DNA of 64,000 bases from Eurosta solidaginis. Its lineage: Eukaryota > Arthropoda > Insecta > Diptera > Tephritidae. The stretch lies in the NCBI RefSeq assembly GCF_040869045.1, contig NC_090319.1:54718779-54782778 (forward strand). The letters run 5' to 3'. The translations under genes were made by a program, and so were the position numbers. Below the pieces are notes generated by a model. It searched no databases. It worked only from the letters and a program-made list of their open reading frames with translations, and was not told where the DNA came from. Position 1 is the first letter of the stretch. Each line of letters starts with the position of its first letter. Positions 41,400 to 58,351 of the stretch are shown here, piece by piece.

Positions 41400-42795
41400 G
41401 AGGGATAAAGTGTGAAAATCAAAATTAACATTTCAGACGCTATTGTACATTGTACAGGTCTACAAGTAGGATATGTAGCAGCACGCACATACACAGCCAC
41501 GCTCACCTGATAAAATGCTTGTTCTTGTTCGTTTTTTTGTGGATGCTATTTGGCACTGTTGTACTTCTTAGGACCAAAAAAAGTTGAGTAACTGCTATCG
41601 AAAACTGCTTAAAATTTTTTTTTCTTATATTACAAAGAAATATATTTATTTACTTTCAAACGAGCACTTAATTACATCTCTCTTTAATAACCATATATTT
41701 TGGACAATTTTAATTAACAAATTGTGATACTTTATTACCGGGGACGATTGCTAAAATACGACCAAAACCGTCGGGGGAGATATTAATAGACGCGTTTTTG
41801 CCTCGCTTCCAATAATTCGTATACTTTTTCTCTTCGGACTATTGACAACAGGACAAAACGCGTCTATTAATTTTTCTTTCCGCTTTTTTGGACGGGTTAT
41901 TGCAGTCGACCTCGGTTTCAAACTGTTTTTCGCGGAGAACTTTTGAACGGGTAGAAAAACTTAGCACCCGTGTTTGTATTCTAAATACTGGAATAACTAT
42001 GCGTCCTCAGATATTCCAATTCAAGACTTTTGTATAATTTTCTGTAGGACCCATATGGGTGCACTTAAAATTTTCTACTAAATTCGTTCAAAAAAATTTA
42101 CCATCACAGCAACCCATATCTGATATTCCGATCCCTTTTTTGCTTCCCTGTCTCGCTTTCGACGAAGCAACCCCGGTAATTTTGACACTTCGTTCAGTGT
42201 CAAAACTCATGTTCCACGCAGGTTCCACTGGGTTCCACGCTAGTTTGACACTGACCGAAGTGTCAAACTGCCGTGTGTTAGAAAGGGAAAGAAATTGTTT
42301 CCCTCTCATACATATCATACTTGTAAACCTGTACAATGCTATTGTATAGTTTCGCAAATAAACAACAGATGTGATTTTTCCTTCTCAAACGTACATACAT
42401 ATATCCTAAACTTAAGTATGAGGTAAGAAACATTTCAAAGGAATGTTTATGCCCCTAGAACCAACTAAAGGATTTTGCATCACTGATTTCGCTTATTCTT
42501 TCAGACAATCGCAATATAAAATTCTTTAAAAAATCGGCACCTTTTTTGCGTAATTTGCTTTTTTTAACAACTTGAGGACAATTTGAAAACATGTTCGCCT
42601 TGGGTCATTTTATTTGAATTCATTGTTCATTATTAATTTTTTGAAAAAAATTTGCAAAGTTTATAAATTTATTATATAACTTTTCTTTTAGCATTTTGTT
42701 TTAATAACTTGGTGAATTGGGTCCGGCCTAAGCTTTTAAGTTAAGTTTTCGACAGTCTTAAACAAGTAGCCGCCGCCGCCACGGCGATATTTCTG
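41400..42795. other. No gene seen; two short inverted repeats
   Basis: Contains ATTAATAGACGCGTTTT (41783-41799) and its exact inverted copy (41856-41872), and a pair of arms around TTGACACT..AGTGTCAAA at 42180-42206 and 42242-42269, each arm itself partly palindromic. No coding region recognised. The frame at 42059-42349 is not supported. Confidence 0.4.
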
Positions 42796-42799
42796 ACAT

Positions 42800-43375
42800 T
42801 CGGCGCATATCTCTAATACATAGAATTAGTGTAGAGGTGAAACATAAGCTGTGTTTTTTTTACTTCTATATACGTTTACGCTTAAACTTTATATGGACTG
42901 CTAAGCGACAAACTTTAAATACACCTCTGAAATTGCTGCGCATAAAATTTGTCGTACTAAATTCAATACGCATTATACTCAGATGTAACTAAAATATGTG
43001 TCTACACTAATTCCATGTATTCTATAAGTGTCCATAATTCACCGCAACTGATTCAGCTATATGTTATACACTATACCCATCAGAGGGTTGTGTCTCCGCT
43101 TTTCGGTACATCCTGTGCTGTTATGTTAGTTATTTAACCACTGCCGCTAGATGGGTCTCCTAAGCATCATCTAAGCGAGGATAGGCGTTTTTTTGCACGC
43201 GCGAACGAAGCGTATACGCGTGTAAAAAAAAACACGGCTATTGACACATATTTCAGTTGCATCTGAGTATAATGCGTATTGAAATTTAGGAGTACTAATT
43301 TTATACGCAGCAATTTCAGAGGAGTAGATAAAGTTTAAGCGTAAACGAATATAGACATAAAAAAAAACACAGCTA
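42800..43375. mobile_element. TAGCCGTG-family MITE containing a second copy
   Basis: An inner full copy (42847-43239, about 393 bp, opposite orientation) sits inside an outer copy whose sequence breaks at GAAACATA and resumes at TTGACACATATTTCAG. TA flanks the inner copy. The outer copy ends AAAAAACACAGCTA at 43375. Confidence 0.6.
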
Positions 43376-43414
43376 TTTTATTTAAAAATTCGATTTCGGA
43401 TTGTAAAAACGGAG

Positions 43415-43770
43415 GTTGTTGTTGTTGTAGCGATAAGGTTACTTCACGAAGGCTTTTGGGAGTGTTATCGATGTGATGGTCCTTTGCCGGATACGGATCC
43501 GGTACGCTCCGGTAACACAACACCATTAAGGTACTAGCCCGACCATAACGGGAACGATTTATATAGCCACATTAAACCTTCAGGCCATCCCTCCCTACCT
43601 CACCCCCAAGTTCCATAAGGAGCTTGGGGTCGCCAGAGCCTCGTCTGTTAGTGAAACGGGATTCGCCGGTCGAAGGTGAGGTTGACAATTTGGTTAGAGA
43701 AGCTATATATTGCACTACACAACCCCATGAATCCCTAAACGGAGGTCGTGACGAGTCTTTTGATACCACC
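43415..43770 (-). repeat. (CAA)-tailed interspersed repeat R, copy 1
   Basis: From GTTGTTGTTGTAGCGATAAG to about CAACCCCATGAATCC. With the (CAA)n end taken as the 3' tail, the repeat is on the minus strand. Shared blocks: GTGATGGTCCTTTGCCGGAT and AGCCTCGTCTGTTAGTGAAA. Other copies at 44760-45150 (opposite strand), 46142-46545, 59337-59412 and 61511-61636. Probably a LINE-mobilised short repeat. Confidence 0.55.
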
Positions 43771-43989
43771 TTTGAAAAATTTTGATATAAATTAGGTGGT
43801 GCACCGTCATATAAAACGTTACCGTAAATTATTACCAGACGAATTTACATTACCGCTTTGGTAGCTTTGCGTCGCTTTGGCATCGACGTCAGATAATATG
43901 AAATACCATGCCACTTTGTTCGCTTTGAAACGACCTGAGCGTTTGGGTACATCCTCCTAAAGCGTTCAATATAAGTTGCCGCCCTAATG

Positions 43990-49555
<5,566 letters not shown>

Positions 49556-50525
49556 TATAGGGTTTAGATTGTATTTAATGCACTGATATGAGGGCGTGTA
49601 AGAGAAATGAGTGAGCGGGGAATTGTTAATGTATATAGGGCAAACAATTTTGAACTGAGCATATGATTGAGTTTGTATGACTATTTTTTTATATAAAATT
49701 TATCTTAGTTTTTGTTGGAGTTACTGTAAATACCAATAATTGTTACTTAAATTTCCAAATGCTTATCTCCTTAAAAAAGTTTGACTATGCAGTTTCATAG
49801 GTAATTCAATGTTGGTATATACAGTTAAGAAGTTAACAATATATGTCAACATTATGCAGCGGCTACAGGATAGAAATAGATGGTATTTATAGGAAGCGAA
49901 ATGATATCTCTGTCTATAACATTGTGGCAAATTTCATATGAAAAAAATAAAAATTCAAAAGCAACCGTTCAGCTTGGTTCAAAATATTTTATACAACATT
50001 GCTTGTAGCTTTCTAAGTTTTGTTTATTGTTCATTAGCTAAAGTAAGAAACTTGCTGTGTGTAAATAATGCTACGAAATTTTTCGGAACAAAAATTTTAG
50101 GACGAAAAGCTATGTAAGATATATATATTTAATTAAGAAATTAAAGAATAATACCTAAATATAGCAAACAATTTCATATAAATGTATATAATTTATTCTT
50201 AAACGACATTTTTATTCAAAATATAATTGCACTTAGTTTAATTTGGCATACACTTGCACAATTTTTATAAAAAATTATTTTTTTTTTAAGTATGCTTTTC
50301 CTAAAGTTGTATTCTCAAGTCATTTCATTTTGCCGCATTTTCAGTGCATACATACATATTTTTTATAATATTTACTTGTATATGTAGGGCGTTGCCTACA
50401 TGAAATTGTAATAATTGTTGCTTTATGAAAGTTAAACGATTTTTGTACTCTTTATTATATATAAATTTAGTGTTAGCAGAACATAAATATCTTGAAATAT
50501 ATTAACATAAATATTTTTGTAATTA
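49556..50525. other. RagA-B 3' UTR and downstream AT-rich DNA
   Basis: Follows the RagA-B stop. AATAAA-like signals occur (for example 49947). The 3' end of the transcript cannot be fixed. No other gene seen. Confidence 0.35.
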
Positions 50526-50529
50526 AATA

Positions 50530-50783
50530 CATGTCGCTCATTTACTTGAATAGTGTCATAACTCAAAAAACATGACTTTTGAGTTAATAACATATAAACG
50601 TACCCAATATCATGGTCTATGCTGTATAAAAAACTCTGTGATCAGTTAAAAATTTAGCACGTGCTATAAAAATGAAAATATGCGTTTATATGGGCAACAT
50701 ATGGCAGTTAAAATCTTTGAATAGCTCTCCTGGAAAATTGTGATTTTTGAGTTATGACACTATTGAAGTAAATGAGAGATATG
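50530..50783. mobile_element. MITE with about 45-bp inverted ends
   Basis: Ends carry ACATGTCGCTCATTTACTTG and, inverted, ACATATCTCTCATTTACTTC, both followed by AATAGTGTCATAACTCAAAA. Length about 254 bp, no coding. Target duplication not resolved. Confidence 0.55.
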
Positions 50784-50924
50784 TAGCATTAATGATGCGT
50801 AAAACTAAAACATTGCAATATGTTATCTTTACATTAATGTAAGCAGTTAATAAATACTTTTTACAATTAATTAAGTAAGCGTTTTCATTTTCAAACTGTT
50901 TTATATAGCTTGACTCTGTGTAGC

Positions 50925-51120
50925 GAACAGGAATTTTGTAATTGAAATTTAAGTACCTTCCCGATAAGGTACAAGCTTGAAACTTGGAATATAGTTAAGA
51001 ACCCGATGACAATGCAATAATAAGAAAAAACTCCGATAGGTGGCGAATGGATCGAAATATTTCAAAAAATCGTATTTGTGGTCCGATTTGAACATATGAG
51101 CAGTTTTCGAAATGGATCTA
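50925..51120 (-). repeat. TTCCAAATATGAGC repeat family, inverted copy
   Basis: Reverse-complement relative of 18300-18645 (shared ACCCGATGACAATGCAATAA and GTACAAGCTTGAAACTTGG on the plus strand). Confidence 0.5.
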
Positions 51121-51524
51121 TACAACGAGCTTTGGCAGTTGTCTAAATTTTTTCTTCTATTCTAATTTAATAATTTTTTTAATTAAGAAAAAATTTATCA
51201 TTACAATAATAATGATAAAATAATTATTGTTAGGCCTTGAGCTCGATTCAAACCCGCGATATTATTTTTTTAATTATTTTATTCTTAGTTAAGTTGTTAT
51301 ATAACAATTTTTATTTCCCTATTTGTGTATACAAAATTCCAAAAATATAATTTTTTTTCTTAAAAATATTATGTTTGACGTTATATAAATTTTTTTAAAT
51401 TTTTTTTTTTGGAAATTCAAATATTTGTTTAATTTTTAAATGAATAATGCTACCATAGAAAATAGTCGTTTTAATTTGTTTTTTTTTTTTTTTGGAATAG
51501 GACCGATTTACAAGTAATTAAGTT

Positions 51525-51650
51525 TTTTATCGTTGTGCGGGTTCAAATCCCACTCACGGTAGAAAAGGTTTTGAAGAGATTTGCCAGGTATAATCGAAAC
51601 AGCTGTCGCCTTGTCCGTCCTGATGTCACGTTGTTTAAATTTTTCCCACA
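51525..51650 (+). repeat. SINE-2 copy
   Basis: GTGCGGGTTCAAATCCCAC is a B-box-like segment, followed by AGGTATAATCGAAACAGCTG and CCTTGTCCGTCCTGATGTCA. Same family as the split copy at 39275-41400, here in forward orientation. A box not recognised. Confidence 0.5.
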
Positions 51651-52022
51651 CTATTAAATAAATTATAAAATTAAAAATTGCTTCAAATAAATGTTTTCAT
51701 ACATTTAAAGCAATAAGCGCAACCCCCGCTTAATTCACACAAAAAAAAAAAATTAAATTTTTAAATTTGAGTTTTCTCTTCAAAATTAAATTTTTTTAAT
51801 AAACTTTTTTCCAGAGCTGTAAAAGTGTGCAATCATTTGAAATTTTAAATCATTGATTTAAGAATGCTCTTTCTTCATTCTTAATTACTTTTATTCTATT
51901 TCGGCCTTTTTTTTGTAAATTTTTATAAAAACTTTCCGAGCTCTAGGCCATGTAAATTCAAACACCAAAAATGCTTATTTTAAATATAAATTGTATATTT
52001 GTCAAATTTATTTTGATGGATA

Positions 52023-52051
52023 TTTCGATTTCATACTGAAATCATCTTCAG
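52023..52051 (-). ncRNA. Hammerhead-ribozyme-like motif of Penelope element
   Basis: On the minus strand: CTGAAGA (core, normally CTGATGA), a hairpin GATTTC-AGTAT-GAAATC (stem II) and then GAAA. This is the conserved layout of hammerheads, which are known in Penelope-like elements. One core base differs, so activity is doubtful. Stems I and III not established. Confidence 0.4.
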
Positions 52052-52290
52052 GACTGAAAGGCATATAAAAACAAAAACATGTTAACACATAAAACATAAC
52101 AACATTCCATAATTTTGAACTTACACTCTTGAGTGCACCTGATCGACTAATTTAACAAATCTTAAAATAATCAAGTAAAGGGGAAAATGATAAACAAAAA
52201 AGGTAAACATCTAAAGAACCGTAATAATAAACAAATTTTTACATAAACAACAATACATTAAATAACAAGCAGTAAGCGGCGCTCAGCACA

Positions 52291-53937
52291 TTAGAGTTGG
52301 GACAGCATGTTTGTGACTACTACACTCTTCTCACGAGAAATTGTGGTTGCTGTAATTAATCGACGATAGGCTGCCGCGCAGCCTTCTTCATCGGCCTTAA
52401 AATTTATTCTTTGATCTCTTGGTGTATTGATAATATGAAGCATTTCTAATGTGTATCTTTTGTTGTAGTGCCTCTCTTGTTGAATTACTGCTACGTTGTT
52501 TAAATCTGGAGAGTGCCCGGTTACTCTGCAATGTTGTGTCAAAGCTGTTTTATTATCATTAGAGTGGTCCCGATTTTTGATATTTGATTTATGTGCGGAA
52601 ATCCTTGTCTTTAATTCTGATTTTGTAGTCCCGACATATACTTTATTGCATACGTGGGACCTGTCGCCGTTACATGGTATTTGGTATATTACGTCAGATT
52701 TCTCGTATTTTTCGATTTTGTCCTTTGTGTTGCTAAAAATTTGTTGTACGGTATTGTTGTAAGTGAAAGCCATTTGGAATTTTTCGTGGTCATACATATT
52801 GGAATGTTTTAGCCTGTTGGACAGTCCAGGGACATATACGGACGTTTTATATATTTTATTTCTATTATTGTTTATTCGATTGGTACTTGATTTTTCAAAA
52901 TAATCGCGGATATAACCTTTTATAAGATATATCAGAAAGTCGTTGTTTTTAAGTATTTTTACAATAATTTCTATATTTTTATTATGGTAAATTTCATCAC
53001 TGGTGGTCAGCACTCTTTGCTTTTTTGCTGTGTTGACTATAGTTGATTTGCTGTGTTTCGAGTGGAAATTAATCAATCTGCCTGACGATGTGGCCTTTTT
53101 ATACCAGTCAAGATATAGTTTTTTGTATTTTCTTATCACCAAAGTGTCTAAAAATGGTAACTGGCCATCCTTTTCAATTTCATGGATAAACTTTATTGAT
53201 TTGTTATAACTGTTCAAGTTCGTCAGCATATCCTCTACAGCATCAATTTTTACGATGGCGAACAGATCGTCGACGTATTTAGATAAAAAGCGGGGTTTAT
53301 TAGGAGAGTCCTCGAATTTACTCATCAATTCTTCCATTACTAAGTCTGCAATGATAGGTGATGCTGGTGACCCCATTGGCATTCCCGACCGTTGTTCATA
53401 TATTTTATTATTTGATTTGAAATATCGGTTTTCTTTAATGCAAAAATTCACAATTTCCAAAAACAATTCTTTGCTAATACTGGTATGGGCTTTTAATTGT
53501 TTCCATTTAGATGCTATAATATCCAAAGCATGGTCGACTGGAATGCTGGGAAACAAGGAAACCGCATCGAACTAAATCAGACATTCATCGTCATCTATAT
53601 AAGTATCTTTTACCTTGTTTTTGAATTCTACCGAATCTCTGACATTGTACTTCGAAGTTTTGGTTAGGTTTTTGAGGACATTAACAACATATTGGCATAA
53701 CCTATAAGACGGGGAGTTGACAGACGGACATATAGGACGCAGGGGCACGCCTTCCTTATGAATCTTGGGAAGACCATATAACCTTGGAGCGTTTGTCGTT
53801 TTACTTATTAGACGATATTTCTCCTTCAAATCAATTATTTTATTTTTAAATAGTTTCTCAACAATTTCGTTATTTTTGTCCTGTAACCTATTGGTAGGGT
53901 CACGTTTTAGTACGCGATAAGCCGAAATATCATTCAC
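52291..53937 (-). pseudogene. Penelope RT and GIY-YIG endonuclease
   Basis: 53572-53937 has APRLYGLPKIHKEGVPLRPI and stops at TAG (53572-53574). The same frame continues FDAVSLFPSIPVDHAL (palm A), then GMPMGSPASPIIADLVME and KYVDDLFAIV (active site YVDD) in the 421-residue frame 52291-53556. The C-terminal third reads DVIYQIPCNGDRSHVCNKVY, VGTTKSELKTRISAHKSN: the GIY-YIG-type nuclease, preceded by a Cys/His-containing linker. A single stop separates an otherwise full Penelope core. Upstream residues at 53940-54640 (LVLNADKGNVTVLMDK, TQWLLSLGPKFSLP) belong to the same protein but in shifted frames. Confidence 0.85.
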
Positions 53938-53939
53938 GG

Positions 53940-54640
53940 TTTGTTTGTGTTTTCTTGTCGTAGTCTGATTTGTCCATCAGAACTGTGACATTCCCTTTGT
54001 CGGCATTCAAAACTAATAAATTTTTATTTTCTTTGAGAAGTTTTCGTTTGGTGTAGTTTGTCTAAAATAAACCTGTCCCGCGCGTTGTTTTTTGACTTGT
54101 TTAGGTGATCTCTTATTAATGTGGTAAAATTATTCCGCTCAATTTCTTACTCTTCTTTCTCTTTAATAGTCTGTATACAGTCCTCTCCGTCAGCTATCAG
54201 TTTGAATAGTGGAAAATTATCATTGGTGGTTGGTAACGAGAACTTTGGACCTAAGGAGAGTAGCCACTGAGTGTCTGTCGGTTTGTTTGTGTTCGTCTTA
54301 TTACAAAGCCATTCCGGTACGCTTTGGATATTAAGCGATCGTTTTTGAACGTCGTTAAGTCTCTCGAATTTGTTGGTTTGTGAGTTCTTTACTTTCGTTT
54401 CTAAAATATGTGATAAGGTTTTCTCACTTTCGAAAAATGCGGTCGCGTCTTCATTATCAATTTTTGTTGTAATTTATTTCTTATGCTATTTACCTCATTT
54501 TCTTTCAGCTTCCGTAGTTCATGCTTTGCTCTGATAATAATATTCAAAAGTTTGCTTTGTACTGTGTTCATATATGTTGCTGCTGCGTTCCCAATCTGCT
54601 TCGATATTCTCTTGTCGTTGGTATTACAGTTGAGAACGTA
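53940..54640 (-). pseudogene. Penelope N-terminal region, frameshifted
   Basis: Carries NVTVLMDKSDYDKK with the upstream ADKG motif, FTTLIRDHLNKSKNNARDRF and QWLLSLGPKFSLPTTND. A stop at about 54148 and shifts near 53940 and 54465 break the frame. Confidence 0.6.
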
Positions 54641-55640
54641 GGAAATTGTTTGTGCCTTTCTTCATTCTTTCATTCCTTGTTAAGGAATGTGGCTTAAAAG
54701 TCAACCCATTCTTCAATCAGTAGTGGGAAAAAAAGAATGCACTCTTGAACTCTTCGAAGAAAGAATGAAGTAAATGAATGAAACACAAACATTTTTCAAC
54801 ACAGAATAAGAATTCAAATGAATGCAGCCTTTGCTGAGTGTGCATATACTTTTCTAGTACCAATCAATTATAAAAAATGTCGTTCAAGCACAAAACCCGC
54901 TCAAATATCACATGGTTGCATTTAATTAAAGCCACTTCAAAATATCAACACAAAAATTTAGTTATTGACAGTAATGACCAGTTTTTTCGTTATTTAAATG
55001 GTAATAAAGCACAAAGAAGTTAATTGAAAAGGCATTTTTATTAAAATTATTCTCAAAATTTAATAATAAAAAAAGTAAATGACAAATATTTCAACATCCC
55101 TCTTCCGAAAATTGTCATAGTTCTAAATAAGTGTTGCCAATGTGCCATATAAAAGGTACTTGCATGTAAAAGTACTAACCTACATTTGAACGTCCTTAAT
55201 TGGAGTTTAAACAATTGAAGAAAAAGCAATTCATTATAAAAAGTCTTAGTACAAGTTCCTTCATGTATTCTTCTTAGCGGTATATGGTCAAATACTGTAT
55301 CTCTATACTGGTCCGTGGGTTTGCAAAATGCAATAGTAACATCCTATTTTTCTCTATGTATTTAAAACTTGTAAAATATAAAATTGGCTCCAAAGTGCCA
55401 CTGGTTTTTGGGACAGAATGATAGCAACTTCAGATAAAAGATTCAGTGTAACATGTGGATCACCACAAAAATTATCTTTTTAAAAGCTAAACAGAAACAT
55501 CTATTGGCACAGAAATTTCCTTGGATTTCCGTTGATAATTCCCTCAGTGGACGTGTCGACTGTGTATGACGAAGTACTGGTAACGTAAATAGAGAAATCA
55601 AGAACCTATTTAAAAGTTTTCAAGTTTGAAAACTGGAAAA
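54641..55640. other. No gene seen
   Basis: Includes a GAATGAA/TTCATTC-rich patch at 54655-54790 and AT-rich sequence. CAGTAGTGGG at 54719 resembles a hAT end, but no partner was found. Confidence 0.3.
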
Positions 55641-55719
55641 AAATTTTAATGGAAAATTGTTCATTTATTAAATTTCTTGTGAGTTTCTTGGCGGGTCGGA
55701 TTAAAACGATTACATCGGT

Positions 55720-55917
55720 ATGGGAAATTACGACAGCGAATCAGCGGAAATTAATTTTGAAGAGTTCTTCGAAATTGTCGGGGATTCTGTGTTTGAACAG
55801 AGCCGTGATATGGTACATGAAGCAAACGATGAAAACAATACAACAACTGAAGAAGGCATTGAAAGAGAAATGGACGAAACCTCAGTTTTCTCGGAGACAA
55901 TATTTGCTGCAAAATAT
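55720..55917 (+). pseudogene. hAT transposase relic, upstream part (uncertain)
   Basis: An acidic frame beginning MGNYDSESAEINFEEFFEIV that runs to the edge of the solo LTR. By position it should belong to the hAT relic continued at 56523. It has no recognisable motif on its own. Confidence 0.3.
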
Positions 55918-56495
55918 TGTAACGAATTTACTTGCAACTCCGCTTATTTTCAACTTGCTTCTTACGTTCGTATCGCTAAATTGTCGAATAAATAAATCAA
56001 ATATTTAATAATGCAAAACGGTCTTTATTAGACTACTTTGAATAACACTTATACTTCACAACTGTTAACGTGTTTAAATCAAACTCAAGTCAGACTACCT
56101 GCTTTTGCCGCTTTTATACTCTTTTCTGCATCGTTGGGATATTCCAGATGTTTCTCCTTGTAGAATGTTCTACTTGTTTACCCTAGTAATTGAGCTACAT
56201 ATATGTATACCTATTTGTAGTTTATAGACTCTCCCATAGGCATATGCGTGTATATATGTGAGTAATACTTTGACTGTTGACTAACTATGTACATCTGTGT
56301 GTGAGTTATCTCTTCGCTGCCTTGTATGCATGTGGGTAAACGACGATTAATGTGTTTATTTGTATTTCCCCGCTGCGTGAATGTAAATGTTGCTTGTCGT
56401 AATGTGTACATAATGATTTATTTATTTACGCACATACTGCTTAGAAACACCCTAGGGATGTGATGTGAGTATCACTTAGTGGTTCTAATATTAAT
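55918..56495 (-). repeat. Solo LTR of the 33178 gypsy-type family
   Basis: On the minus strand it ends ...AAGTAAATTCGTTACA, with TAATAAAGACC and GCATTATTAAATA upstream as in the LTRs at 33178 and 36425. The 5' boundary is near 56495 (AATATTAGAACCACTAAG matches the family start AATATTAGCAACACTAAG). No internal region, so recombination between LTRs or a diverged relative. It splits the hAT relic. Confidence 0.6.
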
Positions 56496-56522
56496 TAAAA
56501 TTTCACATTATATATTTTAAGG

Positions 56523-56802
56523 TTTTCCAAAAATCATAGATGAAGCTGTTGCATCCGAAAGTTTGATAATCAATAAAGCCGAAAATGAATATTCCAATTA
56601 TATTGCAGATCCCAGCACTAATAAAGGAATGCTTTATAAGTATCCAGAGCTGAAAAAGTGTTATATGAAATTTAATACTCCTTTACCCTCATCAGCATCA
56701 GTAGAGAGATTGTTTTCAGCAGCAACTATATTGAATGCGCCTCGCCGTGGATCCCTTTCTGACGAAAATTTTGAAAAGGTTCTCTTACGGCCCGATTCTT
56801 AG
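56523..56802 (+). pseudogene. hAT transposase C-terminal dimerisation domain
   Basis: Follows an acceptor-like TTTTAAG. Includes YPELKKCYMKFNTPLPSSAS, VERLFSAATILN, then APRRGSLSDENFEKVLL, the conserved hAT C-terminal dimerisation motif, ending in a stop at 56800-56802. The catalytic part is not found intact upstream, so the gene is dead. The intact domain suggests it is not very old. Confidence 0.75.
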
Positions 56803-58344
56803 CGCTACCGGTAAAATAGTACCCAGAACATTATGTAACCGAAAATCGTTACCAGTTGGTTTATTCGCGATTCTGGCCAAAGTGGTAACACTGTCACCAC
56901 CGAAAAACTCACCAGTGTCTGTGGTGAATTTAAAAGTTGGTTTTCTTTGCTTTACCCATGGCGGAACGATACAAGGTGGCAGCATGGGACAGCTGAATAA
57001 AAACTTTTTTTTATTTAATTTGATACATCAACTTCCGGCGCAGTACGATTTTGACATTTGTCCATCGAATTTACAAAAACGAAGTACATGGAATTTTTAT
57101 TTATATTTGTAGGTATGTCACCATGCTGCCACCGTGTATGGTTCCGCCATGGCTTTACCGAAAATGTGTCAGTCGTAGATACGATGTTAACGAATAAACG
57201 GGACGATGTGTATATACATATGTGCATACATGCATACGTTTTTACATAGCTATATTGTAATATATACTGTGAAAGTACATGGAAACAAATATGTATAGCA
57301 AGAGGCAACACTTTTTTACTATTATGTTTAATTATTTGCGCTCACAATTCTTTATTTTTCAGTTTTGCCTTTTTCTAGACAACAGCTGTTGTGTGGTTAT
57401 TTCGATGTAACCACCTACTTTTGTGGGTGAACAATTATCCGGCTACTTTCGTGGGCAGAATATCAAAATGGTACAAAAGTTACCACATGAATAAAGTTGC
57501 CGTGATGAAGAAAGTTGTTACCACATTAGAATCAGGCTGTTAATAAAAGTTAATTCTTTTTAATATGGTTTTGCTGTTGATATATTCTAAACTTTGTTAA
57601 TTTTTTATAAGCGTTATAACAACTTTAATGTTATATACCCCTACATTTACCTCAAATTGCAATTACATTTGATTACCACATGAAATATTTGATGACGTGT
57701 TTAAATTTCGGGCGATTTTCTCTTTTTTATCATAATTAAATGGTTTTAATTGTGATACCTCAATCAACATTTACAAAATTGAGTATCTGGTATACAAATA
57801 CATATTTTGCTTAGTACAGGAACCATCGTCTCGCCACAATGGCACAACGTACATGAACTGTCAAAAATACACGCATGTTCATGGAAACGAACATGATGGG
57901 ATGCTAGAGGGAACATACGCCGTTTCGATTAAAAAATTACATATTTCATCACATAGATTTATAACCTTTTAAAGAAAGCATTCCTTTAACAAACCTGTAT
58001 AGCTACTGAAGTATAAAAATATCAACTCTGATATAAGAAAATTAGTAACCCTGCAAAAATCGTGTGACCAAAAACGCACACAGCCACACGAATTTTTGAC
58101 AGGGGTGACGATTTGGAATGAAAAATTCTCCAAATGAAATAGCATGTTGACAAATTTAGCTTTCCCACAATGTATCGTGCTCTCTCGCACCTATTATTTT
58201 TATAGGGATAGCAAAATACGTCATTTTTGCGTGCAAAAAAATCCGCCATTTCTAATTCAGCAGAGACAGCAAAACATTTGGTGGTGGAAAATTTTTTCAA
58301 TTTTCAGAGTTTTAAGTGTAATATCTCCGGAAAGATTTAAACTT
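56803..58344. other. No gene seen; a GGCAGCATGG inverted repeat
   Basis: Arms 56949-56987 and 57121-57159 are inverted (TTTACCCATGGCGGAACGAT inside). The DNA between may be a small MITE. Several GGTAAC/GTTACC motifs at 57410-57530. Otherwise unrecognised AT-rich sequence. Confidence 0.4.
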
Positions 58345-58351
58345 AAGAGGG

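Larger units (their letters stand above)
39275..41400 (-). repeat. SINE-2 copy, split by SINE-1
   Basis: The tail half (AACAACGTGACATC, GGACGGACAAGGCGACAG) lies at 39280-39340 and the other half (TTATACCTTGTAAATCTC) continues at 41337-41390. The break carries a 14-bp duplication agctgtttcgatta (39327-39340 and 41329-41342), which is the target duplication of the SINE-1 inserted there. A second SINE-2 copy is at 51525-51650. Confidence 0.6.
51990..54640 (-). mobile_element. Penelope-like retroelement, nearly intact
   Basis: Minus strand. An RT of the Penelope type followed by a GIY-YIG endonuclease, with a 3' region containing a hammerhead-like fold. The coding region has one in-frame stop and a few frameshifts near the 5' end, much less decay than most neighbours. 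Ends are not sharply defined. Confidence 0.8.

Noticed and set aside
42059..42349. 96-codon ORF with both-strand overlap
   Set aside because: Spans a small inverted repeat (42180-42269); no recognisable domain and the opposite strand is equally open.
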